NCBI GenBank assembly: GCA_030267965.1
Contig: BRYA01000231.1
Span: 7,278-58,575, forward strand
DNA length: 51,298 bases
Source: Triparma columacea
Lineage: Eukaryota > Sar > Bolidophyceae > Parmales > Triparmaceae
Direction: 5' to 3'
The notes below the pieces were generated by a model. The model saw nothing but the letters and a program-made list of their open reading frames with translations. It was not told the DNA's origin and did no database searches. Position 1 is the first letter of the stretch. Each line of letters starts with the position of its first letter. Shown here one piece after another: positions 1-10,744 of this stretch. The position numbers were made by a program, and so were the translations under genes.

Positions 1-363
1 CCCATCCGTATCAGCAGTTGCCCCAAGGTTGGCAGCATAGTCATTTGCCTTAACGACATCAGCGGCACTTTCGTGGTCTTCGGTTGCCTCAGCATGCCCG
101 ATAATAGCAGACTGATCCGCGGCGGAATCAGCGGCTGCCGCAACGAGGACAGCAAGTTCAGTTGCAGCACTAACAATGTCAGCAGCTGTGCCATCATGCG
201 CAGTGCCCTTGACAAAAGCAACAAGGTCGTTGGCTGCCGATGCTGTAGATGCAAGATCGGCAGTATGTTGAGCTTTTGTTGCCTTCAAGTCGGCCTTCAA
301 TCCAGCTATCTCCTTGTCCCTCTGCTTCAGGAGGATGGTGAAATCCATCTCACTGTCGGTCAT
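1..363 (-). CDS. Ala-rich helical protein, 5' part (cut by window edge)
   Basis: The reading frame opens at ATG 363-361 and runs without a stop to base 1, so only the first 121 codons are present. Residues 1-35 are charged and could form a short coiled coil (MTDSEMDFTILLKQRDKEI, then Lys/Ala-rich). The remainder is strikingly Ala/Asp/Thr-rich with irregular repeats of the type AADIV, AADSAAD, SAADVV and YAANLGATAD. I do not recognise a family. The 5' end faces the TMF1-like gene across a 531-bp divergent region. No intron boundary is needed in the visible part. The start is chosen as the first ATG of the open frame; a second in-frame Met lies five codons in. Confidence 0.6.
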   Translation of the reverse strand, partial: MTDSEMDFTILLKQRDKEIAGLKADLKATKAQHTADLASTASAANDLVAFVKGTAHDGTAADIVSAATELAVLVAAAADSAADQSAIIGHAEATEDHESAADVVKANDYAANLGATADTDG

Positions 364-894
364 CAGCCTGCGAAAGCGTGAGGGAAAAAAGGTGTCCACG
401 ACGAAGATGATGGGTGAGCCGAGGCGAATACTATTTGCGCATATACGTCGCCGCTGCGGCCGCAATATCCTTTTGATTACTCAGGAGTCGACATCCCCGA
501 GGAAGTTGGGCTAGGCTGTTGTGTCCTCCTTCCTCCCCTCCCCTCCCCCCCGTATCCTCCCTCCACAACAATCCCTCCTCCGCCCTCGACTTCTATATAA
601 TCCTCACCTTGTTTCGTCCCTATCCACTCCACTTCTTTACAAAGTCCCTGTTCCTTGACCTCTCGAGAATGATGTACTGCCCTGCTTTAAAGCTCTCACA
701 CAATAACACAGGCGATCCAAATGCGTTACGCTGTTATATTATAAGTAAAGGATAGCAGAAGTGCGAAGAAGAATGTGTAATTTTTAACTCGCCAAGCCAA
801 AATGCCAAAAAATATGGTCCGTCAACCCCTTGGGCTTTTGTTTTTTTTGAGTCGAATTTTGTCTGGTCTTTTTTCATAAATCTACTTCCCCTCC
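364..894. promoter_or_regulatory. Divergent intergenic region (no gene seen)
   Basis: This lies between the ATG of the Ala-rich gene on the minus strand and the TMF1-like gene on the plus strand, so it must hold both promoters. It contains a C/T-rich stretch at about 525-560 and a T-run at 840-848. I see no convincing coding sequence or defined promoter element. Confidence 0.4.
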
Positions 895-3451
895 ATGTGG
901 GGCGACTTTATCTCACAAGCTCAGTCGTTAGCGTCGAGTCTGGAGAGTAATTTGAATGAGTCAGTAGGGTTGACAACTGGTTTGACAACAAAGCCCCCCG
1001 AAGAAGTCCTCGATAAATCAGATGATTTCAGCACAACAGATAATGGCCCTGTTATCGATTCTACAAAAATTGAACAGAAACAACAATTTACATCAACTGC
1101 CGATACACCGACCACAAACACGCCTTCTTTACCCTACACTCCAGACTCTATTCACGATGCTCAGTCTGCTCCTCCCTCTAAACACCCTCTTATATCATCT
1201 TTGCCCTCTAAGCAATCTGACACCTCAACTTTACAGAGAAATATGAAAGAAGATATGGCTAAAGAAGTCGATTGTCCGTCAAATCCTTCAGAATCACCCC
1301 ATGCAGGATCACCCACTGCAGGGTCACCCTCTGCATCCTCCCCCGCTCACACGTCCCAACCCTGCACGTCTCCTCAACCTTCTTCCCAACCTTCCGTCCC
1401 CATCTGCGATGTCACCTCCCAGCTCTCCACCCTCACTCAGCGCCTCTCTGCCTCTGAGGCCGAGGCTCAGCTTTGGAAGTCCCGTGCGATGAAGCTCAAG
1501 ACCTCCGCGACCTCCACCCCCGCCAAGTCCTCTAGCTCGGAGGCGGCGTACGATGAGCTGGCTAAGGAGGCTCAGGGTATGAACGAGAAGATCCACGTCC
1601 TGACAGGCAGGGTTAGGGCGCTAAACAAAGAGAAGGCTGACCTAGTTAAGGAGAAGGAGAAGCTGGAGGAGACCATCACCAAGGTCAAGGAAGAGAAAGT
1701 CAAGGTGAGGATGGCCGAGATTCACGCCGGGGATAGCACAATTAAGAACTTTTAAGAAAGCTTCTAACCCCTTCCCCCCCCCCCCCAGGGTGTGCAAGGG
1801 AGCAAAGTGAGCAATGAACTCTTTTAAGCAGTCGTCGCTGCGCTCCTCCCTACAATTCTAACCTCCTCCCCCCTTCACTTCTCTCGCCTTCGCAGAAGGA
1901 GACTGAGGCCCTAGTGCGTAGCGAGATGGAGTCCTTGATGAGCTCCCAAAAATCCGAGCACGCCGCCCTCATCGCCAAGCTCAAGGAGTCTCACTCTTCC
2001 GAGTTGGCCTCCCTCAACCTCGCAGTCTCTGACCTCACCAACAAGATGGATGCATCAAAGAAGCAGAGGATAGCTTTGGAGGTCAAGTACGACGCAGTCT
2101 GCATAGAGAAGGGCAACGTGGAGCAGACGTGGATCGCAAAGCTGAGGGATAAGGAAAGGGAAGCGAGGGAGAAGGAGAGAACTCCGACCGTCGTGGTCAG
2201 GAATGACGGAAGGCGAGAGGAGGAGGTAAGTTAGGGGTTTTAATAACACAGGCTAATCAGTGCCCCCCCTCAACCCCTCACCACCACCTGAACCCCACAC
2301 TCGCTCGCAGAAGAAAAGGAGGGAGGGTGCAGAGGCTCAGGTCAGGAAACTTGAGTCGGATCTAATAGTTGAGAGAAAGAAAGTCGAGGATTGCAGGGCC
2401 GACCTTCACGCGTCCCTTACGGAGTGCAAGGCTTTGAAGCGGGAGGTCTCGTCGTTCGAACGGCTGAGGTCCTCGCTCTCTATTGCGGAAGAGGAGCTGG
2501 GGGCGGTCAGGAAAGAGAAGTTAGGGATGAAGGAAAAGCAGGAGAAGACTGTCAGGGAGCTGAACAAGAAGTACATTGAGAGCGAGATTGGATGGGAAGA
2601 GGAGAGGAAGAGGCTTGAAGGAATGATCGAAGGGCTAGAGAGAGGTAAGGTTTCAAGGGAGAAGAATTCAGAAAGAAGCAGAAGATTGCCCCCAAGTCAA
2701 AACTTACCCTAATAAAACCTCGGTCGTCCGTACGCGCAGAGATCGGCAAGCTCAGGCAGAGAAAGGATTTAGAAAAGGAGAAGGAGAAGTCTCGGTCGGC
2801 CTCTCATGCTCAACAGGCCTCTGACTCTCTCTTGAGCTCCCGGGAAACTCAGGGCCTCCGCATCCTGGAGCCTACCGCGGCGGGTGGGCAACCGAGCTTC
2901 GCGGCCAACGTGCAGATGAAGAGCCAGATCGACCGGTTGACGGAGGAGAACAGGTTCATGAAGGAGGAGCTGGAGGCTCTGAGGGAGAAAAGCGAGGGGG
3001 ACGCCGTGGTGATTGCGAGGGCGATGGAGGAGAGGGAGGAGCTTGAGGGGTTGAGGGAAGAGGTGGGGGGGCTGAGGGAGGAGGTTGGGGACGGGAGGTG
3101 AGAAAGGGAGAAGGGGGGGGGCGGGGAAGAAGGCTGCAGCGAGGACAAAGGCAGCGTGAAACTAATCCCTTCGCTCCCCCCACCCGCAGAGATGCCATCA
3201 AGGAGATTAGGGAAATGTACAGGCTGGAGATAAAGCGGCTCCTCGGAGAATCTTCTTCTGACCCCTCCGACGCCGCAAACTCCCCCACCCCAAATAACAA
3301 GACCCCCCTAAACGCTGAGCTTTACTCACCAGCCCCTGAGACCCCGAAAAGTAAGCCGGGGCTGAAGGCTGGATTAAAGGGATTCTTTCAGTCCGTCAAG
3401 ACGCCAAGGGTCGAAGGAAACCAGGAAGATTGGAATCCCTGGGAGCTCTAA
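895..3451 (+). CDS. TMF1: TMF1-like golgin (coiled-coil Golgi tether)
   Basis: Five exons: 895-1704, 1896-2225, 2311-2644, 2740-3097, 3190-3451. All introns are GT-AG and the phases agree, giving 697 residues. The N-terminus (MWGDFISQAQSLASSLESNL) resembles the amphipathic start of golgin/TMF proteins. Residues ~50-180 are Ser/Pro/Thr-rich and disordered. From ~185 to ~600 the protein is almost entirely charged coiled coil. The end of the coil, with DAIKEIREMYRLEIKRLL near residues 610-628, matches the conserved C-terminal TMF/ARA160 block, which in known family members binds Rab6. About 70 further residues ending in NPWEL follow. Inference: a trans-Golgi vesicle-tethering golgin. Family assignment rests on the C-terminal block and architecture; generic coiled-coil similarity is the main alternative. 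Confidence 0.75.
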
Positions 3452-3483
3452 AAAAACGATTGTTGAGTCAAAAAGAGTGAGTT
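3452..3483. other. 32-bp tail-to-tail junction
   Basis: Only 32 bases separate the stop codon of the TMF1-like gene (+) from that of CFAP221 (-). The two 3' UTRs must overlap or run into the opposing coding sequence. The spacer has A-runs on both sides of a GATTGTTGAGTC core; no separate terminator is visible. Confidence 0.7.
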
Positions 3484-6400
3484 TTAAACTGTCTCCTCCA
3501 CAACCGCCTCAACCTCCTCCTTCCCCTCCTCGTTCCCTCCCGGTTTCCCTTCATCCCCTAACGCCGGGTACTGCACGTTCAGCCTATGGAAGGGCGTCTG
3601 CAGGAACATGAGGTGCTTCACGTTCTTGATCTTCTCGTTGATCTTCTTCATTCTGTCTGGGAGACGACTGGCGAGCCTGCACCTCTCCTCCCTTTGCTTC
3701 CGGGCGAGTTCGAGCATCTTTCTGTCCCTCATTACCTGCACCGTCTCCCGGGTCTCCTCCCCCTGCTCCCCCTCGACCTCCGAAGTCTCCTCCTTCTCCC
3801 CTGAATCCTTGCTGAAGAACGCCCTGCTCCCCTTGATGCTTGGGATAAACACGGGGTCAACCTCCCCTTCGCTCTCGCTGTCGCTCATCTCGTCGTCCTC
3901 GACCTGCCCGTTCTGGAGCAGCGGCATGTCCTTGCACTCCCAGAGGCTCTGCCTAGTGTTGATCGCCATGGCCTCCAGACAAGTCGGCTTCCTCTCCCTC
4001 CTGGGCCTCCAGATCGTACTGATCGTGTTGATGTTCCTGTGCGCGTGGATCGTGCTGCTCCCGACCTTCTCAGAGTACGTCCGACCGATGCTGATCGGTA
4101 TATCCCTGGGGATGAACTTGGGCCGCACGTCCCAGCTCACGTCGGTCTCCTGTGCCCACTTGTCAACGGGCGCGTAAACCCTGACGGAGTTGTCGTGCCT
4201 CAGCAAGTTCAGTTCCGCAGGCACCTCCACGGTCTTCATGCTCATTGGCAGGCACGCCGTCTTCTCCAGTGGCACAGACTGCTTGAGCAGTCCGTTGAGG
4301 AACTCCGTCGCCTCGTCCTCCTCCCCTTCGGCGCTCTCGGCCCTCGGGCTGTCCTTCTTTGGGCTCTTCCCCTTGGCAGGAGAGGCGGCCGCCTCAGGCT
4401 CGTTGACCTGGTCCTCCTCGACAGCCTCCTTGGCCCACTCCTCCCCCACGTCCCTCTCGGGCCTGACCCCGTACTCCTCAAAGGCCCCGACCCTCATCTC
4501 CCTCATCTCCTCCATGGGCACGTAGAGATCGATCTGAGGGAACGCTACCGTCTCATACCCATGCTCCACGGACTCGACTCCGCCCCTCAAGGTGCTCATT
4601 GGAAGATCCAGGAACCCCAAAGGTTTTTGGAGGATCTTCTCTGGCATCCTCTCGATGCTCTCGTCCTCCTCGAACATGGGCACTGTGCCCCTGACGACAA
4701 ACTGCTCCTCGACTACAAAAGATTCCTCGAGCTTCTTCTTCCTCTTGACCTCATCCGTCTCCTTCTCCTGCTTCTCCTTCTCAATCTCGGCCTCTGTCTT
4801 CTTCTTCTTCACGTCCCCGATATTGTTGTTGCTGGCTTGCTGAAAGTCTAGTTCAATCAGACCCTTAACGTCCTCCTTCTCGAGGTCCCCAATCTTCTCC
4901 CTAACCGCCCTCAATCTCCTATCGACCCTCCTCCGAATGATCCACTGCCCCAGCAAATAAACCAGCCTGGCCAGCTGCTTTTTCCTCTTCCCCCACAAAT
5001 CGTTCTTGTAAGCGTCGAACGTAGGGTTGTGAATTTTGATGAGCTCCTCCGTCGCCCCTACCTCCGTTATGGCCCTCCCGTACCTCGCGGGGACCTCGTA
5101 GGGGCTGAGGAAGTGGTCCGCGCTCCTCATCCTTTCCTCCTGCCTCTTGTTGAAATCCATGTCCTCCCGAGCGTCCTTACGACCCTCCTCGATCCTCGAC
5201 AAGTGCTGGGAACGGGCGGAGCGAGTGAGTTAGAGAATTATTATATTCGCAGAGATATCAGATCGGACCGCATGATGAGCACTCCGATGCGAAGGATCAT
5301 AACTCTTCTTCGCATTGCCTTTCCTTTCCATTTCGTTTCTCATCAATTCTCACCTCGTCCCCCATCAACGGTTCTCCCAGGTAAGTCACTGAGCTCTTGA
5401 ACTCCCTCTCCTTCTCGATTTTATCGAGTTCCTGGATGTCCTGCAAGAAGGCCATCTCCTTGATCTGCCGTGTGTCCACGTTGTTGAACTCAGCCGCCAG
5501 AACGGCCTGGACGCTGAAGCTCCCCGAGTCGGCGGGGTCGTTGTTCCCGTCTCCCCCCTGTCCCCCCGCAGTCCTGCGACGACAATTGGGAAGGGTTTTG
5601 TTGTTAGTTGGATAAGTATTGTGCCGCCTTTTTGCTTTGCTTTACTTTTTTGTCAGTCCTCACCTCGCCCTTGCCATCTCCTGTTCCCTCTTCTGCGTGG
5701 CCCTAAACTCCCTCTGTTTCCTAATCGCTTCCTTCAAGTCCTTCGGCTTTAACTTCCCCGCCGTCTGTGTAAGCACGTAGTTCAGCCCCCACTGTCCCTT
5801 CATGTCACCCGGGAACCTCAGCCCCTCCACCTCGCTCTCCGGTAGCGGCGGCGCCGGCCCTGGGTCCTCCCTGCGGGGTAGGTTCTTCTTGATCATCATG
5901 CTCGTGTACCACTCCGCTCCCGCGTCGTTGACCGCCCCGCTCCCCTTGCCCCGAGGGGCAGCCTTGGGGATCCCCCTGTCGTACGTCTCCAGGAGCTCCG
6001 GACCCACGCTGCCAGCGCTCGCCCTGCTACCCTTAGTCCCGTACGTGTGCCCTAGCGCGCTGCTGATAGCCAGGGGCGCCCCTAGCGTCGGCCCGTAGTC
6101 CTCGCTGAGCGCGACGGCGCTCTGGGTTAGCTGCCTCTGCCTGTGCTTACCCGGGCTGCTGGAGCCGGTTATCGTGCAGTTGAAGGGGGTGAAGTTGAAC
6201 TGCGAAACGTTCACCTGGATGATGGCCTCGAAGGTACCGTAGAGTCCCGGCTCGAAGCCGACGTCTATCCTGGCCTTGCCGCCGGGTTCTATGACACCCT
6301 TTAGGGGCCTGACCCAGAAGCACGGGTCCTGCTTAACGACGGTGAACTCGTACTCGAACTGTATCGGGACCTTGCACTCAATGAAGTGGCTCTGTACCAC

Positions 6401-7036
6401 CAGCTCGCTGACGTAGCAGCTCCCGAACGATATGCTCGTCGGGAAGATCACCTCGTTTATAACGGGGTAACCGTGGAGGGGAACGAGGAGGTTGTCGCCC
6501 TCGCTAACATTGTCCCTCTCGTCCCCCTCGCAGTTGATGCGAACGCAGTCGTAGTAGTACCTCCACTCTGTCGGCGTGAAGTCCACCTTTATGATCTGGC
6601 TCATCCCGGGGGCGACCACGCCGAGCTTGGCGTAGCGGAGCTTGTAGAAGGGGGTGGTGGGGGGGACTATGTGCATGCGCTTGGCGACGGGACCGACGTT
6701 CGTCACGCGGAGGGTCACGGTGGAGGTCTCACCAACCTGGAACCCGCCAAAGTGGACAACTGAAGGGTTGGCTTGGAAGTGGGTTACTGCGAAGAGCGAA
6801 GCGAGTAGAGGGAGGGGGTGCATAAATGGGGGGAGGGGTGTCAGCGGGGTTCAAACAATTGGATTGTGGGTGGGGTCATTGGGTTTTCATCTATCCTCAC
6901 CTCTCCCGAGTTTGCTGTATGTCTTCTTCTCAATTGCTCCTGGTGATATTGGTTCCGGTACCGCAGTCAGCTGGAACTTTGAGGAGGGGGGAGGGCTGGA
7001 TGCTGAGAGCATCGTTGGAGCGGGGGGGGCTGGCAT
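3484..7036 (-). CDS. CFAP221: CFAP221 (PCDP1), ciliary central-apparatus protein
   Basis: Four exons on the minus strand: 7036-6901, 6786-5664, 5573-5354, 5205-3484, with phases consistent; 1066 residues. Exon 1 ends KKTYSKLGR and joins VTHFQANPSVVHFGGFQ, matching the family's N-terminal signature. Residues ~50-280 form the ASH/MSP-like Ig fold with the hallmark WRYYYDC and VPLHGYP motifs. A LRFP block near residue 370 and the EREFKSSVTYLGEP and YKNDLWGKR blocks follow in the order seen in animal CFAP221. In known species this protein sits on the C1d projection of the axonemal central pair and binds calmodulin. The C-terminal half is longer and more acidic than in animals (about 840 residues in human). 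It indicates that the organism makes a 9+2 flagellum at some life stage. Confidence 0.9.
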
Positions 7037-7469
7037 GTTTAAAGGATAACTAGGGGGGGGGTTCGTTCGGTTGGGGGGGGGGAGCTTGGGGGGGTTGGGA
7101 GGGGGAGGGGATTTGGGGGTGGAGGGGAGTAGGAAAGAGGTCGGGGGGGTCCGGGGGGGTGAAGAGGGTGTAGTTTAGGGCTTGTAGGGTGTAGTTTAGG
7201 GGGGTAAAGTGGGAAGAGTTAAATTGGGTAAACTGCTTTGGGATTTTGGGATGAAAAGGGATTATTTGATTGGTGTTTGAGGGGGTGGGGGGAGGGATAA
7301 AGAGCGGGGAAATGTTGGGCGGGAGTTCGGGTGGGAAGAGGGGGGATTTGGTGGAGTGGATTACAGTGTCGTATTAGTGAGAGGGTAAGGGTGGCTTCCC
7401 CTCCACCAAAATGAAACCAAGTTTTGAGCTAAAATTTTGGGTAAATTACGTCGCCTTTTACACGTCTTC
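7037..7469. promoter_or_regulatory. G-tract-rich upstream region of CFAP221
   Basis: A gene-free stretch between the CFAP221 start (-) and the VOC gene stop (-). The plus strand is extremely G-rich, with many runs of 5-9 G between 7020 and 7165. The 15-mer GGGTGTAGTTTAGGG is repeated exactly at 7166-7180 and 7187-7201. The C-rich coding strand here is the CFAP221 promoter/5' UTR. G-quadruplex formation is plausible but inferred. Confidence 0.5.
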
Positions 7470-8246
7470 TCACCCCTCCTTGACTTCATACTTGGTAAAC
7501 AGATTCCCCTCGTGTTCCATGGCCTTAAATTCCAAGTTGTTCCCGCTAGGATCCTTGAAAAACATCGTCCACTGTTCCCCCGGTTGCCCTTCAAAGCGGC
7601 GGTGCGGCTCGATGATAAAGTCGACTTGTCCCTTAATGCGCTCGACTAGGGCGTGAAATTGAGAGTGCGTGAGAACGATGCCAGCGTGGGGGACCGGGAC
7701 CTCGTCTCCGTCAACGGGATTGTACCAGTCCAGGCAGCGGTAGTTGGAACCGGCGAAGTGGCAGACTATTTGGTGGCCGTAGAGATTGTAGTCCTGCCAC
7801 TGTGGGGTGGGAGTGCGGGGGGGGTGGGGGGGGGAGCGAGAGGAAACAGGGGGTTTAGAAGGGAGGGGTTTGTGGTGGCTAGAAACGTGCTTGATCGTGG
7901 AGCTTCGGAAAACGCGGTGTGTTTATTTGAGTCCGAGTCCCCCGCCAGCCCCCCTTCTCCATCAAATTCTCCCTCTTCCTAGTAGGAGTTGTCCCCCTCA
8001 CCTTACCTTTGTGCTGGACCTTCCTTCACTGCACCCGAGCGTATTCCCATAAAAGTCTTTAGCAGCGTCTAAATCGTGTACCGGAAAAGCATAGTGAAAG
8101 GGCCGTTGTTGTCTGTCGTCTGCCGCTGTTGAGAGCCCAGATGCTTGGATTGAAGAAAAAGGAGTGGCACGACAAGGCAAAGATGAGGCCTTAAATAAGG
8201 AAGTGAGAACATTTCGAGAGATTTTAGGCGGAATACGGGACAGCAT
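7470..8246 (-). CDS. VOC (glyoxalase/dioxygenase fold) family protein
   Basis: Two exons, 8246-8007 and 7799-7470 (intron phase 0), 189 residues. Residues 1-45 are Arg/Ser-rich without acidic residues until ADD, typical of a mitochondrial presequence. The rest is a single VOC domain: [20 protein letters not shown] opens the first beta-alpha-beta module, VPHAGIVL the second, and [13 protein letters not shown] closes it. The His of FHYAF, the His of VPHAG and the Glu of LEFKA are at the usual metal-ligand positions. The family includes bacterial-type ring-cleaving dioxygenase-like and glyoxalase-like enzymes, so the substrate cannot be named. It lies head-to-head with the LYR gene, which is also likely mitochondrial. 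Confidence 0.85.
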
Positions 8247-8664
8247 TATTAGATTTGGGGTTGTATTAACCGAGGGGTCCTAATTCAACGCGTAAAAGGG
8301 ACGGATCAGATCACTCTTTCTTTGTTCCAAATCTATATTCTGAATTCCAAACCTTCAAATCACTAATATCATCTTTTCAACGCCGTTTTGGAGTAACTAT
8401 ACGCCTATTATCTCCAAATATAACAACAAATCTCCCCGTTTCCTTCTTAGTCCTCCATAATCACACACCCCTAATCTCAGCTCGGATTCGTCACCTCTGT
8501 TCTATCCCCACATTCTATCCCCACCTTCTATCCCCTACGGCTTTTCATTCCTTTCCATCCGTGCCATAATCTTACCCTGGGCGTGTAAATTCAATCCATA
8601 AAATCCCCCAAATATCCCACCTCCCCTCCTTTCCCCTCCCCCCTTTCTAATATCCCTCTTAAAA
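8247..8664. promoter_or_regulatory. Divergent intergenic region (no gene seen)
   Basis: This lies between the VOC gene (-) and the LYR gene (+). It contains two adjacent near copies of TTCTATCCCCAC around 8500-8530 and a C/T-rich tract just before the LYR start. No coding potential is visible. Confidence 0.4.
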
Positions 8665-8976
8665 ATGTCCACACTCCATCCCTTAGTCCGTGATCTCTAC
8701 CGTCGTGTTCTATCCACTCTTCCTCACTACCCTCATCCCCTCGGTCCCACCCACGTAAAGTCTCTCTGGAAGTCCGCCCTCCAACAAGACCGTGGTATAA
8801 TTTTATCTGAGGATGTAATTAAGAAAAAAGTCGCTAAAGGGAGGTATATGGTTAGAGAGATGCATGCGTTGATTAAACTTAAGAAGTATAGGGTTATGAA
8901 ACAAAGATACGGTGATCAGGATAAGGACTTTGACGATATACAAAGGGAGGTTGAGAAGAAGGGTTTGGAGAGTTGA
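8665..8976 (+). CDS. LYR-motif mitochondrial protein, ETFRF1/LYRM5-like
   Basis: A single exon of 103 residues, the normal size for a Complex1_LYR protein. The LYR signature is seen as VRDLYRRVL at residues 8-16. The C-terminal block KKKVAKGRYMVREMHALIKL followed by KKYRVMKQRYGD is closest in pattern to ETFRF1/LYRM5, where the equivalent block ends KYRAMKQRY. LYR proteins bind mitochondrial acyl carrier protein and act as assembly or regulatory factors; ETFRF1 removes flavin from electron-transfer flavoprotein. The exact paralogue is inferred. The gene is unusual here in having no intron. It is convergent with RTF2, 128 bp apart. Confidence 0.8.
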   Translation: MSTLHPLVRDLYRRVLSTLPHYPHPLGPTHVKSLWKSALQQDRGIILSEDVIKKKVAKGRYMVREMHALIKLKKYRVMKQRYGDQDKDFDDIQREVEKKGLES

Positions 8977-9104
8977 TGTGTGTGGAGATAGATTGTTGTT
9001 GGATTAAGTGAAAAGTAGTTTAGTGATAGAAGTTTTGGGGAACGCCTTTTATTTTCGTCTTTCCCCTTCCCCCTCCCCCCCCCCCTTTTTGTTCATCATG
9101 CCTT

Positions 9105-10149
9105 TCAATACCTCCTCCCCCCCGAGCATGCAAACAAGTCGTTGCCTGACGTTCTATCCTTCCTATCCCCGCTGTCGTGGAACATGCTTCTAACCGCCTC
9201 AGACTTAGCTCCACCCTTTGCTTTCGCCATGTTCTCCGCTGCCTTTGCAACCGTTTGCCCTGCCGCTGCTGTGGTCTTAGTCTTCTTAACCTTCCCCTCA
9301 TCTTCCCCTTCACCCTTCCTCTTGTTCTTCACTTCCCCTTCACCTTTCCTTTTCTTCCCTTCCTTCTTCCCTTCCTTTTTCTTCCTTTTCCTCTCCTTCT
9401 CCTCACCTCTCCTCCTCTCCTCATCCTCCCATATACCTCTAATCTCATCCTCACCAGGGCAGAGCTTGACCATCCTACCACCAGAGGTAACAGACTCAAT
9501 ACCCATCTGCTTTAAGGCCTTGTCAGATACGCAGGTACCGGGGGAGGTACCACCGACGAGGAGGTAGGAGACGGAACTGTGGATTATTGACTCCCCGGTT
9601 ACGGAACATTTTAAAGGCATGGTTACGGGGTACAGGTCCTTCAGACCTCGCAACCAGGGGAGCTCGTCCTGATGAAGTTGGGCGGGTTTGGGTGGGTTGA
9701 GGGGTGGGTTGGGGGAGGGTTGGGGGGAGGGTTGGGGGGGAGGGTTGAGAATTTGGTTAGGTTGGTGATTGTGCGTTTTTAGGGTAGGGCTCGTCCTTTT
9801 CCATCTCCCTCCCCCCCCCCCCTCCCCATCCCCAAAAAAAGAAACTCACCTCCTCATCACCCTTACTCTCAATCTTGTTCTCCCCTTTCCTCCCCTCCGC
9901 TCTTCTAATAAGGAATTTAACAATCTCCTCTTTAACATACAAATTCCCCATACAGTCCCCCACAACCCCCTTCCCTTCTGTTAAATCCTCCCCACTAACT
10001 TTACAAGTCCTCATCCTTTCCATTTTTTCCTCACCCTGAGTTCTAGCCCTACCGGCAGCAGAACCCATACCGGTGGATGCACCTTTGGAAGTTGAGGTTC
10101 CACGCATGAAGGAACGGTTTACGGCGATTACACCACCATCTCCTCCCAT
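9105..10149 (-). CDS. RTF2: RTF2 replication termination factor 2 homologue
   Basis: Two exons, 10149-9850 and 9668-9105 (phase 0), 287 residues. The start MGGDGGVIAVNRSF matches the conserved MGxDGGxI opening of Rtf2. A degenerate RING-like region follows: CKVSGEDLTEGKGVVGDCMGNLY near residues 55-80, then KCSVTGESIIHSSVSYLL and SPGTCVSDKALKQMG around 120-160, ending in a GGRMVKLCPGEDE loop. A Lys/Glu-rich tail leads to SEAVRSMFHDS, the conserved C-terminal block. Known RTF2 proteins act at stalled replication forks, and fission-yeast Rtf2 also affects splicing. Several zinc-ligand Cys positions are replaced, as is usual for this family. The intron polypyrimidine region (9690-9745 on the plus strand) is expanded into G-rich repeats. 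Confidence 0.88.
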
Positions 10150-10744
10150 TTTTTATTAGAGAGGTGAAGAGGGGGGTTTAATGGGGGGGTTTGAGAAGAG
10201 GCCTCGAGGGAAGGGTGTTTTGGGGGGGGTTTTGGGGTATTGAAGGGTTGTTGAAGTGTTTTTGAAGGTTTATGTAGTTATTTGAGGGTTATATTTGAGT
10301 TTGTGTGTGTGTATGTGTATAAATATGTTAGGATTGTGGCTAAAATGTGGCTATAATTTTGTGGCTGAAAAATGGCTGTGGTTCCAGAAATCAGGCAGAA
10401 GCGAGGGGAAGAAATGCCAAAAGAGGGAATATGAGCAAGATGGTTCCAGTTGTCGGCACTGATGAAGCTGTCGGATCCCGTTCACCTTCTCCTGCCTCTG
10501 GGCAGCCTGAAATTGAGGGTTCAAATGAAATGTTTCATGAACTAGAATCTAAAAATGGTGAAATTCAAGTTTTGGGGTTTTTTGAGTTGGGAAAATTCAA
10601 TTCCAAAACTAGCCCACATTTGGACACATTAACACGATTATACTTACTAAATAGCGATTATAACTCCACACATATAGCATCGTATCGTTCTGTGGTTCTT
10701 ATTAGGTTCTAATAGTGTCTAAATAGTGTCTAAATTGGTTCCCA
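10150..10744. promoter_or_regulatory. Intergenic region upstream of RTF2 and the small membrane protein
   Basis: A 595-bp divergent region. It holds a GT-rich stretch at about 10290-10320 and an open frame on the plus strand from 10347 to 10712 whose product has no recognisable feature. The Ser/Pro segment starting at ATG 10431 could be a relic exon, but I cannot support a gene. Confidence 0.35.

Noticed and set aside
4039..4851. 270-codon open frame on the plus strand
   Set aside because: It is antisense to exon 4 of CFAP221, is Leu/Arg/Pro-rich, and has no domain; it arises from the codon bias of the real gene.
7020..7470. Possible telomere because of TTTAGGG-like words
   Set aside because: Only two short copies, flanked on both sides by ordinary genes.
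9142..9567. Hydrophobic plus-strand frame of 141 codons
   Set aside because: Antisense to the Lys/Glu-rich tail of RTF2, which reads as Leu/Ser/Phe in reverse; not a membrane protein.
10347..10712. 121-codon plus-strand frame with a Ser/Pro segment
   Set aside because: No homology pattern, targeting signal or partner exon could be seen, and it sits in a promoter-like region; kept only as a note in the intergenic entry.
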